Shown: positions 35,772 to 45,795, counted from the first letter of the stretch. The stretch is 64,000 bases of DNA from Lachnoclostridium edouardi (GCF_900240245.1 NZ_OESQ01000001.1:1-64000), one strand, 5' to 3'. The notes: generated by a model from the letters alone, not told the origin. Made by a program: numbers and translations.

Positions 35772-35880
35772 TTTTTTATTTCACTCGTTCCTCGTTTCAT
35801 AAAAACGGACGGGAACCCCGAACTCCGCTATCGCTTCGTTTGGGTAGCAAATAGTTTCGCGCTTTGCGCTCAACTATTTT
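35772..35880 (-). repeat. Dispersed ~108-nt non-coding repeat, copy 1
   Basis: Read on the minus strand it begins AAAATAGTTGAGCGC directly after the stop codon of the DUF368 gene and ends GAGTGAAATAAAAAAG. Copy 2 at 54054-54160 is about 85% identical, also starting right after a stop. Inside are a hairpin formed by AATAGTT...AACTATT around GCGCAAAGCGC, a short middle stem CGAA...TTCG, and a last T-rich/A-rich stem. There is no protein-coding frame. Confidence 0.9.
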
Positions 35881-36765
35881 TTATTTTTCTCCAATGTAAT
35901 AAGTAATAATTCCGCAGACGATTGCCAACAGCAGGCCTGTAATAATTGATATGATGGAAAGTGTAGATAACTGTCCAAATAATCCTGTGTTATAGAAAAT
36001 AGCAAAAGGAGAGGCAAAAATCAAACCTAAAATAGCGCAGTATGTCTGGATTCCATATTTTTCAAATAAAAAGGTGATTAATTTGGCAATGAGGAAAATG
36101 CCTAACAGCACGCCGATGCCAAAGGGAAATAAAACAAGGGTTCTGTCTATTACTACATCCATATTAAAAGCCTTCAGGCCATCTAAAAAGGTTTTAATAG
36201 AATCAATAATGCCATAGTAATATCCTAAAATCATAAGAACCATAGATCCGCTGACTCCGGGAATCACCATGGTGGCAGAGGCAATAACCCCGATAATCAG
36301 AAGAAGCGCCATTGTTCCAGGGGTAGGAGTTAAAGTAGTCATCAGCTCCTCCTCAGAATTAAATAAAGGCAGGGCCACGGCTATAGTAAAAAGAATAACA
36401 AAAGACAAAACTCCTGATACGCCCACTCCTGAGTTGGATTCCTTTAGTTTTTTAGACAAAGAACGGAATAAAATAGGAAGTCCGCCTAAAATTAAACCTA
36501 CAAAGGCCATACAGGTGACAAATGTATGTTTGCTGAGAAGAAATTCAATGGCATAGGCAAAGCCTATAATACCAATGGCGCAGCCGATTAAAATAGGCAG
36601 AAGCGTAAGCACGCTTTTTTTAAAATCAGAAAGCAAATGGGAAATAGCCCCAATCAGCTTGTCATAAATTCCTAAAGACAAGGCCATGGTACCTCCGCTG
36701 ACGCCTGGAATAACATTAGCGATTCCAATCATAATTCCTTTTATAACGTCTAAAATATAAGTCAT
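35881..36765 (-). CDS. DUF368 domain membrane protein
   Basis: A 294-residue integral membrane protein with about eight hydrophobic segments. The DUF368 signature appears as GIANVIPGVSGGTMALSLGIYD near the start and repeats as VIPGVSGSMVLMILGYY in the second half, showing an internal duplication. Family members have been linked to undecaprenyl-phosphate recycling as polyprenyl-phosphate transporters. The ATG at 36765 is seven bases after AAAGGA; an upstream ATG at 36807 has none. Its stop codon touches repeat copy 1. Divergent to the LTA-synthase-like gene, which fits a shared cell-envelope theme. Confidence 0.9.
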   Translation of the reverse strand: MTYILDVIKGIMIGIANVIPGVSGGTMALSLGIYDKLIGAISHLLSDFKKSVLTLLPILIGCAIGIIGFAYAIEFLLSKHTFVTCMAFVGLILGGLPILFRSLSKKLKESNSGVGVSGVLSFVILFTIAVALPLFNSEEELMTTLTPTPGTMALLLIIGVIASATMVIPGVSGSMVLMILGYYYGIIDSIKTFLDGLKAFNMDVVIDRTLVLFPFGIGVLLGIFLIAKLITFLFEKYGIQTYCAILGLIFASPFAIFYNTGLFGQLSTLSIISIITGLLLAIVCGIITYYIGEK

Positions 36766-36899
36766 TGTGAAATCCTTTCCTAGAAAATATTTTTCATTTA
36801 TTACCATCAGTATTTATTTACTTTTTTTGGCACAGGCTTAATTATATGAGGAGGGAAAAGGAATGTCAAGTTATGAATTTGTTATATCATAGAAACTAT

Positions 36900-36928
36900 T
36901 TGAAAAATCTGAAAAAATGTGATAGACT
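36900..36928 (+). promoter_or_regulatory. Promoter of the LTA-synthase-like gene
   Basis: TTGAAA (36900-36905) and TAGACT (36923-36928) are 17 bases apart, with TGA just before the -10. The leader would be ~65 bases. Confidence 0.55.
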
Positions 36929-37001
36929 ATAGCCATTTTCATAGATGTAGCAATGTAGGAATTAATGCAGTATTAAAGGGGTTTGTCAAAGAAAGGCTGT
37001 T

Positions 37002-38960
37002 ATGAAAAAGTACGCATTTTTGTGGTATTTAAAAATATTGGGGGCAGCGGCGGCTGTCAACTGTTTTATTGAGCTGCTGGGAAGAAAATCAGCAGTTTTT
37101 ATGTGGAAATATATGATGGAAAATCCGGCGGTATTTTTTATTAATACAATCATTATACTTATGCTGTTTCTGCCGGTGCTGTTTACAAAAAGAAAGTGGT
37201 TTGCATGTATACTGGCTTTATCTGTATGGATTTTTGCCGGCGTGGTCAACGGAGTGCTTCTTACCTTCCGCACCACCCCTTTTACTGCCGCGGACTTCCG
37301 GCTGGTAAAGTACGCCCTGGGAATGCTGACTACATACATGAGCTGGCCGGAGATTATTTTATCAGCGGCTGGAATTATAGGGGCAGCCATACTTTGCGCC
37401 GTACTGTGGAAAAAAGCTCCTGTAGAAAAAGAAAAAATTCCTTTTTGGTTAGGGGCCATAATGGCTGGGGTCAATGTGGGAGGCATGTTTTTCCTGGTGA
37501 ATTGGGGAATAAGCCACAATTTATTATCTGTTCAGTTTGGAAATATTGGCCAGGCATTTAAAGAATACGGATTCCCCTACTGTTTTTCCAACTCTCTTGT
37601 AAATACAGGGATTTCAAAGCCAGGATTTTATGATGAGAAGCTGATGCAGGAAATTGAGAAAGAATTAAGGCCTGCCTATACATATGATGTCTGGGAGGAA
37701 CAGCCTCCTAATATTATTATGGTTCAGTTAGAATCCTTTTTTGACCCTTATTTATGGATCAATAATCCAGTAAAGGAAGATCCTATTCCGTTTTTCAGAT
37801 ATTTAAAAAATCATTATCCCTCCGGCTATTTAAAAGTGCCTTCTGTAGGCGCAGGCACGGCCAATACAGAATTTGAGTGTATTACAGGGATGAATCTGGA
37901 CTTTTTTGGACCAGGAGAATATCCATACAAAACTATTTTAAGAAAAACAACTTGTGAAAGCCTTCCTTTTGATTTAATGGAATTAGGCTACTCCACCCAT
38001 GCCATTCACAATAATGAGGCCACTTTTTATGACAGGAACAGAGTATTTTCACAGCTGGGATTTGAAACCTTTACTCCCATTGAATATATGTCTAATATAG
38101 AGAAAAATCCTATTGGCTGGTGCAAGGATAAGATACTTACAGGGGAGATTGTAAAGGCTTTAGACTCTACGGAAGGTCAGGATTTTATTTATACAATCTC
38201 TGTGCAGGGACACGGGGCATATCCAGACTTTCCTTATTACTGCAGCCAGATTAAGGAAATGGACGATTTTGTGAGAGATCTGATCCGCACGTTAAACTCC
38301 AGGGAGGAACCTACAGTAGTTGTGCTGTATGGAGATCACCTGCCAGGATTCTCCTGGGACGCCAGCGAGATGCTGGGAGGCTCTTTATATCAAACTCAGT
38401 ATGTAGTGTGGAATAATCTGGGGCTTCCAGAGGAAAAGAGAAATGTGGAGTCCTATCAGCTGGGAGCTTATGTGCTGAATATGTTAGGCATACATGAAGG
38501 GGTAATGACAAGATTTCATCAAGCTTTTTTAGACGGCCGGACAGAAATGACTATTCAGGGAAGCCTGGTGAAAACAAAACAGCTTCAAAGAAAGAGAAAA
38601 ATAGAAGAGGAAAAGTATTTGGAGGATATGGAAGCCTTAGAATACGATATGCTGTACGGGGACAGAGAGATTTATGGCGGGGAGTCGCCCTTTAAGGCCA
38701 CAAAGCTTCAGTTTGGAATTGAACCTGTAACAGTAGATGAAATTGTAATAAGCGACCATCGCGTTCTGGTTTACGGGGAGGGATTTAACGCTTACTCCAA
38801 AATATTTATTGATGGAAAAATGACAGATACCATGTATGTGTGGCCTGGGCTGATTATTTCCGAAAAGCTGACGGAGAAAAAGGCAAATGGCATTTCAAAG
38901 GCAGATATAGAAGTGTGGCAGACAGGAAAAGACAAGGTACCTTTAGGTCAGGCTGATTAA
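37002..38960 (+). CDS. LTA synthase-like sulfatase-family membrane enzyme
   Basis: A 652-residue protein with five N-terminal membrane segments (about 1-170), then an extracytoplasmic sulfatase-type domain (about 225-510). Metal and nucleophile motifs are MVQLESFFD, GAGTANTEFECITGMN with the catalytic threonine, FYDRNRVF, and VVLYGDHLPGF. This is the lipoteichoic-acid synthase/phosphoglycerol transferase plan: it would move glycerol phosphate from phosphatidylglycerol onto a glycolipid or glycan. Unusually, a ~100-residue tail after about 555 looks like a small beta domain (VDEIVISDHRVLVYGEGFN), perhaps IPT-like. It is monocistronic, followed by metY. Confidence 0.88.
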   Translation: MKKYAFLWYLKILGAAAAVNCFIELLGRKSAVFMWKYMMENPAVFFINTIIILMLFLPVLFTKRKWFACILALSVWIFAGVVNGVLLTFRTTPFTAADFRLVKYALGMLTTYMSWPEIILSAAGIIGAAILCAVLWKKAPVEKEKIPFWLGAIMAGVNVGGMFFLVNWGISHNLLSVQFGNIGQAFKEYGFPYCFSNSLVNTGISKPGFYDEKLMQEIEKELRPAYTYDVWEEQPPNIIMVQLESFFDPYLWINNPVKEDPIPFFRYLKNHYPSGYLKVPSVGAGTANTEFECITGMNLDFFGPGEYPYKTILRKTTCESLPFDLMELGYSTHAIHNNEATFYDRNRVFSQLGFETFTPIEYMSNIEKNPIGWCKDKILTGEIVKALDSTEGQDFIYTISVQGHGAYPDFPYYCSQIKEMDDFVRDLIRTLNSREEPTVVVLYGDHLPGFSWDASEMLGGSLYQTQYVVWNNLGLPEEKRNVESYQLGAYVLNMLGIHEGVMTRFHQAFLDGRTEMTIQGSLVKTKQLQRKRKIEEEKYLEDMEALEYDMLYGDREIYGGESPFKATKLQFGIEPVTVDEIVISDHRVLVYGEGFNAYSKIFIDGKMTDTMYVWPGLIISEKLTEKKANGISKADIEVWQTGKDKVPLGQAD

Positions 38961-38964
38961 ATGC

Positions 38965-38993
38965 TTGTTTTATGACAGGTGTTGTGCTAAAAT
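38965..38993 (+). promoter_or_regulatory. metY promoter
   Basis: TTGTTT (38965-38970), 17 bases, then TAAAAT (38988-38993) with TGC before it. It begins five bases after the previous stop; the leader is ~50 bases and shows no riboswitch. Confidence 0.55.
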
Positions 38994-39049
38994 GTAGAGT
39001 AAATTTGGTTAAACCAGATACTTAGGCGAATATGCAGGAGGAGAAACAA

Positions 39050-40330
39050 ATGGATAAGAAACGTTCTGCAGAGACAATCTGCATTCAGGGCGGCTGGGAA
39101 CCGAAAAATGGAGAGCCGAGAGTGCTTCCTATTTATCAGAGCACTACTTTTAAATATGAATCCAGCGAACAGATGGGACGTCTGTTTGATTTGGAAGAAA
39201 ACGGATATTTTTATACACGTCTTGCAAACCCTACCAATGATGCAGTAGCGGCAAAGATTTGCGAGCTGGAAGGCGGAGTGGCGGCTATGCTGACTTCCTC
39301 CGGCCAGGCGGCCAATTTGTACGCTGTGTTAAATATATGCAGCCAGGGGGACCATATTGTGTGCTCCTCAGCTATTTACGGAGGAACATTTAACCTGTTT
39401 ACAGTAACCTTAAAAAGATTTGGCATAGAGGTGACATTAGTAGATCAGGACGCTTCTGCAGAAGAGCTTGAAAAAGCATTTTGTGAGCGCACAAAGGCAG
39501 TGTTTGCAGAGACGATCGCCAATCCGGCGCTGGCAGTGCTGGACATTGAAAAGTTTGCAGCCTTAGCTCACAGTCACGGAGTGCCGTTGATTGTAGATAA
39601 TACATTTGCAACTCCAATTAACTGCAGGCCGTTCCAGTGGGGAGCAGATATTGTTACCCACTCTACTACAAAATATATGGACGGCCACGCTTTAACTGTA
39701 GGCGGATGTATTGTAGACAGCGGCAATTTTGACTGGGAGGCTCACAAGGACAAATATCCGGGACTTACAACTCCTGACGCTTCCTATCATGGCATTGTTT
39801 ATACACAGAAGTTTGGAAAGGCAGCTTATATTACAAAGGCAACGGCCCAGCTGATGCGTGATATGGGGTCTATTCAGGCACCTCAGAATGCATTTCTTTT
39901 AAATGTAGGGCTGGAGACTCTTCATCTGAGAGTTCCCCGTCACTGTGAAAATGCTTTAAAGGTGGCTGAGTATTTAAAGTCCAGGGACGACGTTGCGTGG
40001 GTAAGATATCCGGGACTGCAGGGGGACCAGTACTATGAGCTGGCAAGAAAGTACATGCCTAAGGGGACATGCGGCGTTATTTCCTTTGGATTAAAGGGAG
40101 GAAGAGCAGCTGCCGGAGAGTTTATGGATAAATTAAAGCTGGCCGCTATTGTCACTCATGTAGCTGACGCCAGAACATCTGTACTCCATCCTGCAAGCCA
40201 TACACATAGACAGTTAAGTGATGAACAATTAGTGGAGGCCGGGGTAGATCCATCCCTGATTCGTCTCAGCGTAGGAATTGAAAATGCTGATGATATTATT
40301 GAGGATTTAAGACAGGCTTTGGAGAACTAA
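39050..40330 (+). CDS. metY: O-acetylhomoserine sulfhydrylase (PLP-dependent)
   Basis: A 426-residue Cys/Met-metabolism PLP enzyme. It joins O-acetylhomoserine with sulfide or methanethiol to give homocysteine or methionine. Motifs are PIYQSTTFKY, the pair YFYTRLANPTN, LTSSGQAAN, VDNTFATP, and HSTTKYMDGH with the PLP lysine at about 208. The end has HPASHTHRQLS and RLSVGIEN. Length and these motifs fit sulfhydrylases better than the shorter cystathionine lyases. The ATG at 39050 is six bases after CAGGAGGAG. It would consume sulfide that the operon at 15818 may release. Confidence 0.92.
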   Translation: MDKKRSAETICIQGGWEPKNGEPRVLPIYQSTTFKYESSEQMGRLFDLEENGYFYTRLANPTNDAVAAKICELEGGVAAMLTSSGQAANLYAVLNICSQGDHIVCSSAIYGGTFNLFTVTLKRFGIEVTLVDQDASAEELEKAFCERTKAVFAETIANPALAVLDIEKFAALAHSHGVPLIVDNTFATPINCRPFQWGADIVTHSTTKYMDGHALTVGGCIVDSGNFDWEAHKDKYPGLTTPDASYHGIVYTQKFGKAAYITKATAQLMRDMGSIQAPQNAFLLNVGLETLHLRVPRHCENALKVAEYLKSRDDVAWVRYPGLQGDQYYELARKYMPKGTCGVISFGLKGGRAAAGEFMDKLKLAAIVTHVADARTSVLHPASHTHRQLSDEQLVEAGVDPSLIRLSVGIENADDIIEDLRQALEN

Positions 40331-40336
40331 TGATTG

Positions 40337-40382
40337 GGGCTGCTGTAAAATTGGATTTTCGGTTTTGCGGCGGCCCTTGTTA
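40337..40382 (+). terminator. metY terminator
   Basis: GGGCTGCTGTAAAA (40337-40350) pairs with TTTTGCGGCGGCCC (40363-40376) using wobble pairs, then TTGTTAATTT. Confidence 0.78.
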
Positions 40383-40407
40383 ATTTACGTATAAGGAGAT
40401 ATTTTTT

Positions 40408-41958
40408 ATGAAGCAGTGGAGAAAAATGCTGCGCATTATTTTTGGAAGAACTACCTTTTTGGTGGTTTCCCTGATTTTTCAGATAATTGTACTGCTTAGC
40501 TGCTTTAGACTGCTAAGCGAATATTTTACATATGTGTACGGCGGATTTGTGATTCTCAGCGCAGCTGTGGTTATATTTATTATAAACCGGCAGCAGGCGC
40601 CTGACTATAAGCTGGCATGGATTGTGCCTGTGCTAGTATTCCCTGTTTTTGGAGCTTTGTTTTATCTTTTTATGGAGCTTCAGCCGGGGACAAAAAGAAT
40701 TGCAGACCGGCTGCGGGACATTATAAAAGAAACTCAGATATATTTACAGCAGGATGTTTCTGTGGAGGAGAGGCTGCAGAAAGAAAGCCAGAGAATAGGC
40801 AGTTTGGCCAGATATATGAATTGTTACGGCGGATATCCTGTTTATGAAAATACTTATGCAGAGTACTTTCCTTCCGGGGAGGAGTTATTTCCAGTATTAA
40901 AGGAAAAGCTGAGAAATGCAAAGGATTTTATTTTTCTGGAGTATTTTATTATAGAGCGGGGAAAAATGTGGAATGAGATTCTGGAAATTCTGGAAGAAAA
41001 GGCGAAAAACGGCGTGGAGATCAGAGTGATGTACGACGGCATGTGCAGCCTTATGCTTTTGCCTTACCACTACCCGAGAAAGCTGGAGGAAAAGGGAATA
41101 AGATGTAAAATGTTTTCTCCTGTTAAGCCTGCCCTTTCTTCCTATCAAAATAACAGAGATCACAGAAAAATCCTGGTGATTGACGGCCACACTGCTTTTA
41201 CCGGAGGCATTAATCTGGCAGATGAGTATATTAATGAAAAGAAGCGGTTTGGGTACTGGAAGGACGTGGCCCTTATGCTTCAGGGGGACGGAGTAAAAAG
41301 CTTTACTATGATGTTTCTCCAGATGTGGGAAATTACGGAAACTAAGAAGGAGGATTATGGTTTTTACCTGCCTCCTATGAGCAGATTTAAAAACTGGCTG
41401 CCAGAGGGAAGCGGATTTGTTATGCCTTATGGGGACAGTCCCTTAGACCATGAAACTGTAGGAGAGCATGTATATACAGATATTTTGTACCAGGCCAAAA
41501 GGTACGTTCATATTATGACGCCCTATTTAATTTTGGACAACGATATGGTTACGGCCTTAACTTATGCTGCCAAGCGGGGTGTGGAGACTGTAATTATTAT
41601 GCCTCATATTCCGGATAAAAAATATGCTTATATTTTGGCCAGGTCATACTATAAAGAGCTGCTGGAGGCTGGAGTGAAAATTTATGAGTTTACCCCAGGC
41701 TTTGTACACGCAAAGATCTATGTAAGCGACGACGAAAAAGCAGTTGTAGGAACAATTAATATGGATTACAGAAGTTTTTATCTCCATTTTGAGTGCGCTG
41801 CATATTTATACAAAAATCATGCTGTGGCAGATGTGGAAAAGGACTTCCAAAATACTTTAAATCAGTGTGAGGAAATCACTTTGGAGGTATGGAGAAAATA
41901 TCCTTTATTAAGCAGAATTACTGGAAGCGTGCTCAGGCTGTTTGCTCCCTTAATGTAG
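40408..41958 (+). CDS. cls: Cardiolipin synthase
   Basis: A 516-residue phospholipase-D-superfamily enzyme that joins two phosphatidylglycerols into cardiolipin at the membrane. Two or three N-terminal membrane segments (about 8-85) are followed by two HKD motifs: HRKILVIDGHTAFTGGINLADEY at about 250, and HAKIYVSDDEKAVVGTINMDYRS at about 435. Size is usual. It starts after AAGGAG and is followed 40 bases later by a patatin-like lipase, probably in one transcript. Confidence 0.95.
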   Translation: MKQWRKMLRIIFGRTTFLVVSLIFQIIVLLSCFRLLSEYFTYVYGGFVILSAAVVIFIINRQQAPDYKLAWIVPVLVFPVFGALFYLFMELQPGTKRIADRLRDIIKETQIYLQQDVSVEERLQKESQRIGSLARYMNCYGGYPVYENTYAEYFPSGEELFPVLKEKLRNAKDFIFLEYFIIERGKMWNEILEILEEKAKNGVEIRVMYDGMCSLMLLPYHYPRKLEEKGIRCKMFSPVKPALSSYQNNRDHRKILVIDGHTAFTGGINLADEYINEKKRFGYWKDVALMLQGDGVKSFTMMFLQMWEITETKKEDYGFYLPPMSRFKNWLPEGSGFVMPYGDSPLDHETVGEHVYTDILYQAKRYVHIMTPYLILDNDMVTALTYAAKRGVETVIIMPHIPDKKYAYILARSYYKELLEAGVKIYEFTPGFVHAKIYVSDDEKAVVGTINMDYRSFYLHFECAAYLYKNHAVADVEKDFQNTLNQCEEITLEVWRKYPLLSRITGSVLRLFAPLM

Positions 41959-41998
41959 CGGCAGTTTAGGGCTATTATCATAGAAAGGTTGGAAAAGA

Positions 41999-42853
41999 AT
42001 GACAGAAGGAGCATTGGTGCTGGAGGGCGGTTCCCTTCGCTGTTTGTTTACTGCAGGGGTGACAGATGTGCTTTTAGAAGAGGGAATTGAGTTCTCCTAT
42101 GTAAACGGCGTGTCTGCAGGGACAATGTGCGGAATGAATTATATTTCAAAGCAAAAAGGTAGAATGCTGGAAATCAATGAGAAATATGTACATGACAAAA
42201 GGTATCTGAGTCTGAAAAACATGATGAAAAACAGACAGATTTTTAACTTTGATTTTGTATTTGGAGAGCTTAGCACAGACTTGATTCCCTTTGACTATGA
42301 AAGCTTTTATGAGTCCCCTCAGCGATTTGTGGCGGTGGCCACCAGATGCAGAACAGGGGAACCTGAGTTTTTCGAGAAGGGAAAATGTAAAGATATGATA
42401 GGGGCGGTTCAGGCTTCCAGCAGTATGCCGGTGCTGTCCAGAATGATTGATATTGAAGGAAAGAAATATTTAGACGGAGGGATTTCTCTGCCGATTGCCT
42501 ACAGAAAGGCTATAGAAGAGGGATACGAAAAGGTAGTGCTGGTGCTTACAAGAAATGAGGGGTACAGAAAAAAGCCGGTAAAAGCTGTGACGAAAAAAAT
42601 ATACGACACCTATTTTCAGCCTTTGCCCAGACTGCGGGAAGCATTGTATCAGGTGCCGGACAGGTACAACCGTTTTCAGGAGGAGATTGCCAGGCTGGAG
42701 CAGGAAGGCAGGATCTTCGTAATACGTCCGGAATTTCCGGTACATGTATCCAGAATGGAGCAAAATAAGAAAAAGCTAAGGGAGCTGTATGCAGAAGGAG
42801 TAAGAGTAGGAAGAGATAGATTGGAGGAACTGTATAAATATTTAGAATTATAA
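41999..42853 (+). CDS. Patatin-like phospholipase family protein
   Basis: A 284-residue serine hydrolase. The oxyanion glycine stretch is LEGGSLRCLF near residue 9, the nucleophile elbow is GVSAGTM at about residue 38, and the Asp of the dyad lies in LDGGISLPI. It would cleave ester bonds of membrane lipids. The family version here is the short bacterial patatin with the additional C-terminal alpha segment rich in Arg/Glu. It lies downstream of cls, so both likely serve phospholipid turnover. Substrate is unknown. Confidence 0.88.
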   Translation: MTEGALVLEGGSLRCLFTAGVTDVLLEEGIEFSYVNGVSAGTMCGMNYISKQKGRMLEINEKYVHDKRYLSLKNMMKNRQIFNFDFVFGELSTDLIPFDYESFYESPQRFVAVATRCRTGEPEFFEKGKCKDMIGAVQASSSMPVLSRMIDIEGKKYLDGGISLPIAYRKAIEEGYEKVVLVLTRNEGYRKKPVKAVTKKIYDTYFQPLPRLREALYQVPDRYNRFQEEIARLEQEGRIFVIRPEFPVHVSRMEQNKKKLRELYAEGVRVGRDRLEELYKYLEL

Positions 42854-42953
42854 GGATTATGCAGGAGTTATAAAATTTTGACAAAATAGACACAAAATAA
42901 ACACATTTAACTGCTAGGGTTATTTTTAAAAGAAAGTATGAAGGAGAATGAGT

Positions 42954-44060
42954 ATGAATAGGAGAATGAAAGCAGGAGCCCTGGCAGTGATTACATTTGC
43001 AGCTTGCGCAGCGCCTCAGACATCTGCCCAAGCCTCTACTAATTTTGATTTAAGGAAAAAAGTAATAAATTTGTCTGGAATTATGTCTGTAAATGATTTG
43101 CATTCATATGTTACAAGAGGAGAATTTGCAGAGATGCTGGTGAAGGCTTCTGAATATAAAAATACAGTGGGAAGCAAAAGCAGCGTGTCTGTTTTTTCTG
43201 ATGTAAAAAAAGATCACGAGTATGCCCAATATGTAAGAGTAGCTGTGCAGAATCAGTGGATGAGCGGATATTTAGGCGGAGTATTTAGGCCGGATCAATA
43301 TATAACTCTTCAGGAGGCGGCAAAGGGGGCTTTGGCTCTGTTAGGCTATACAAATGAAGATTTTCAGGGCGATCAGACAGGAGGGCGGATGGCCAAGTTT
43401 GAATATTTGGATTTAAAAGACGAAATCGGACTTTCCTCTGACGAGCCTATGACAAAAACAGACTGTATCAACATGTTTTACAACCTGCTTAGGGCAGAGC
43501 CAAAAAGCGGAAGCGGAATATACGGCACTGTATTAGGCTGCGAGTTGACCTCAGACGGGGAGATTAATCCTCTTGCTATGGCAGATGTAACTCTTCAGGG
43601 GCCTAAGCTGATCAGCCACAGCAGAAGCTTGTCCTCCGCCGTCCCGTTTTCCTTAGACGACGCGCAGGGATATTTAAACGGTTCGCCATACAGCGGAAGA
43701 GAATTAGAAAGAATTTCAGGCAGTGAATATATGGTTATTTACTACAATTCCTCCAGCAAAACCATATGGGCATACACGCCCAATGACAGTGATGAATCAG
43801 ACCGCTGTGTAGACAAAGGGGAAATTACGCATATTTATTACATGGCTTCAGATGTAATGACGCCTACGGCGATTGAGCTGGATGACGAGGTGACTTATCA
43901 GCTGGACAGCTCTGAAATGCAGTTTGCTTTTTCTATTTACGGAACTGTGGAGGTCGGGGACATTGTTACCTTAATTTATACAAAGTCCGGCGGAACCAGC
44001 AAGGACAGCGACGATGATGATGTAACCAGAACAGTGCTGGATTACATTTTTGAAGACTGA
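42954..44060 (+). CDS. Secreted S-layer homology (SLH) domain protein
   Basis: A 368-residue exported protein. The signal peptide is MNRRMKAGALAVITFAACA with a cleavage near AQA (about residue 28). About residues 35-160 hold SLH-like repeats: VTRGEFAEMLVKASE, VFSDVKKDHEYAQYVRVAVQNQWMSGYLGG and RPDQYITLQEAAKG. The rest is mainly beta and acidic, without a known domain. It is 14 bases before the MacA-like gene and may tether or help the pump at the cell wall. The ATG at 42954 is seven bases after AAGGAG; an ATG at 42948 is too close. Confidence 0.85.
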   Translation: MNRRMKAGALAVITFAACAAPQTSAQASTNFDLRKKVINLSGIMSVNDLHSYVTRGEFAEMLVKASEYKNTVGSKSSVSVFSDVKKDHEYAQYVRVAVQNQWMSGYLGGVFRPDQYITLQEAAKGALALLGYTNEDFQGDQTGGRMAKFEYLDLKDEIGLSSDEPMTKTDCINMFYNLLRAEPKSGSGIYGTVLGCELTSDGEINPLAMADVTLQGPKLISHSRSLSSAVPFSLDDAQGYLNGSPYSGRELERISGSEYMVIYYNSSSKTIWAYTPNDSDESDRCVDKGEITHIYYMASDVMTPTAIELDDEVTYQLDSSEMQFAFSIYGTVEVGDIVTLIYTKSGGTSKDSDDDDVTRTVLDYIFED

Positions 44061-44074
44061 CAGGAGGTTTTGGC

Positions 44075-45793
44075 ATGAAAGGAATAAGCAGAAAGCATGT
44101 TTCCGGAAAGCTGAAAATTTCCAGGAAAAAGGCTGTAATTGGGGTGGCAGTTATTCTGGCGGCAGCTATTATTTTTATTATTTATGGAAAAAAAGGAAAA
44201 GCTGCAGATGCCAAGGCACAGGTAAGCAACACTGCAACAGTGGAACGGCAGAATATTGTTTCACAGCTGTCTGCATCCGGAAGTCTGGAGGCAAAGGATT
44301 CATATAATGTTACATCCCTGGTGGAGGGGGAGGTTATCAGCGCTGACTTTGAAGAGGGGGATCAGGTGACTAAGGATCAGGTGCTTTATCAGCTGGACAG
44401 CTCTTCTATGGAGTCAGAGGTAAAATCAGCAGGGAATTCTCTGGTGCGTGCCCAGGAGGACTATGAGGAGGCTTTGGCTGATTATCAGGAGGCTGTAGAA
44501 AAGTTCAGCGGCAATACTTATAAATCTACAGAAACAGGGTACATAAAGACTCTTTATATTAAGAACGGAGATAAGGTAAGCGGCCAGACAAAAATCGCCG
44601 ATATATATAATGATAAAATTATGAAGTTAAAAGTGCCTTTTCTGTCCGAGGAGGCTGTAATGATTCCTCAGGGAGGCCAGGTGACAGTGACTCTTACAGA
44701 TACAGGAGAGACGATTTTCGGCACAGTCACATCTGTGGCAAATATGGATGAAACTGTAACAGGCGGCAGAGTGGTGCGATATGTGTATGTACAGGTAGAT
44801 AATCCGGGAGGTCTTACTACCAGCCACACGGCAACTGTTGCATATAATGATATTAACTGTGTGGAGGAGGGAAACTTTGAGGCCAGCACAGAGACGGAAA
44901 TGACGGGAGAGGATTTAGATACTACTGTAGAGATCCAGAACCTTTTAGTGGCAGAAGGGGACTATATAAACCAGGGCACAGCTTTGTTTCAAATGACCTC
45001 CAACACGGCAGATAAGCTGATGAGAAGCTACAAAAACAGTATGGATCAGGCCCAGGAGCAGGTGGAGACTGCAGAAAATAAGGTGGAAACCACCCAGGAT
45101 ACATATGATAATTATACAATTACAGCTCCCATTTCAGGAAAAGTCATTGCCAAGAATGTAAAGGAGGGAGAAAAAATCAGCAGAAATTCAAGCTCTGATA
45201 CAACCTTGGCAGTTATATATGACTTATCGGCCTTAACATTTGAAATGTCTATTGACGAGCTGGACATTCAAAAAGTAAAAACAGGGCAGAAGGTGCAGGT
45301 TACAGCCGACGCATTTGAAGGAGAAACATTTACAGGCACAGTGACAAATGTCAGTTTAGAGGGCAGTTATTCTAACGGAGTAACCAACTACCCTGTAACT
45401 GTAACCCTGGATGACGCAGGAGATCTGCTGCCGGGCATGAATGTAGACGGCACGATTATTTTAGAGCAGGCGGACAATGTGCTGGCCATACCTGTGGATG
45501 CCTTAATGAGAGGAAATAAGGTGTATGTAAAAGACGACGGGACGGCCACAGAGGAGGAAAAGAGAGGCGTTCCAGACGGATTCCGGGCTGTGGAGGTGGA
45601 AACAGGGATTACAAGTGATTCCTGGGTGGAGATTATCAGCGGACTTTCAGAGGGAGATCAGGTTTACGTAGATCAGTCCAGCAAAAACAGCGAAAGCACA
45701 TTTATGATGATGACGCCAAATATGGGCGGCCCAGGCGGAGGCGGCGGAAACAGTGGAGGAGCGCGTCAGGGCGGTCCGGGAGGAGGACGCTAA
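44075..45793 (+). CDS. MacA/HlyD-type membrane fusion protein
   Basis: A 572-residue adaptor anchored by one membrane segment (about 19-36). Barrel-sandwich (lipoyl-like) half motifs occur twice: VEGEVISADFEEGDQVTKDQVL and SGKVIAKNVKEGEKIS, with a coiled-coil between (VRAQEDYEEALADYQEAVEK, MDQAQEQVETAENKVE). A beta-barrel region follows with GLSEGDQVYVD. The last ~25 residues are almost only Gly, Met, Pro and Arg. The protein is longer than usual because of an extra internal domain. It precedes the ATPase by two bases. With the two next genes it forms a MacAB-like export pump. Confidence 0.9.
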   Translation: MKGISRKHVSGKLKISRKKAVIGVAVILAAAIIFIIYGKKGKAADAKAQVSNTATVERQNIVSQLSASGSLEAKDSYNVTSLVEGEVISADFEEGDQVTKDQVLYQLDSSSMESEVKSAGNSLVRAQEDYEEALADYQEAVEKFSGNTYKSTETGYIKTLYIKNGDKVSGQTKIADIYNDKIMKLKVPFLSEEAVMIPQGGQVTVTLTDTGETIFGTVTSVANMDETVTGGRVVRYVYVQVDNPGGLTTSHTATVAYNDINCVEEGNFEASTETEMTGEDLDTTVEIQNLLVAEGDYINQGTALFQMTSNTADKLMRSYKNSMDQAQEQVETAENKVETTQDTYDNYTITAPISGKVIAKNVKEGEKISRNSSSDTTLAVIYDLSALTFEMSIDELDIQKVKTGQKVQVTADAFEGETFTGTVTNVSLEGSYSNGVTNYPVTVTLDDAGDLLPGMNVDGTIILEQADNVLAIPVDALMRGNKVYVKDDGTATEEEKRGVPDGFRAVEVETGITSDSWVEIISGLSEGDQVYVDQSSKNSESTFMMMTPNMGGPGGGGGNSGGARQGGPGGGR

Positions 45794-45795
45794 TC

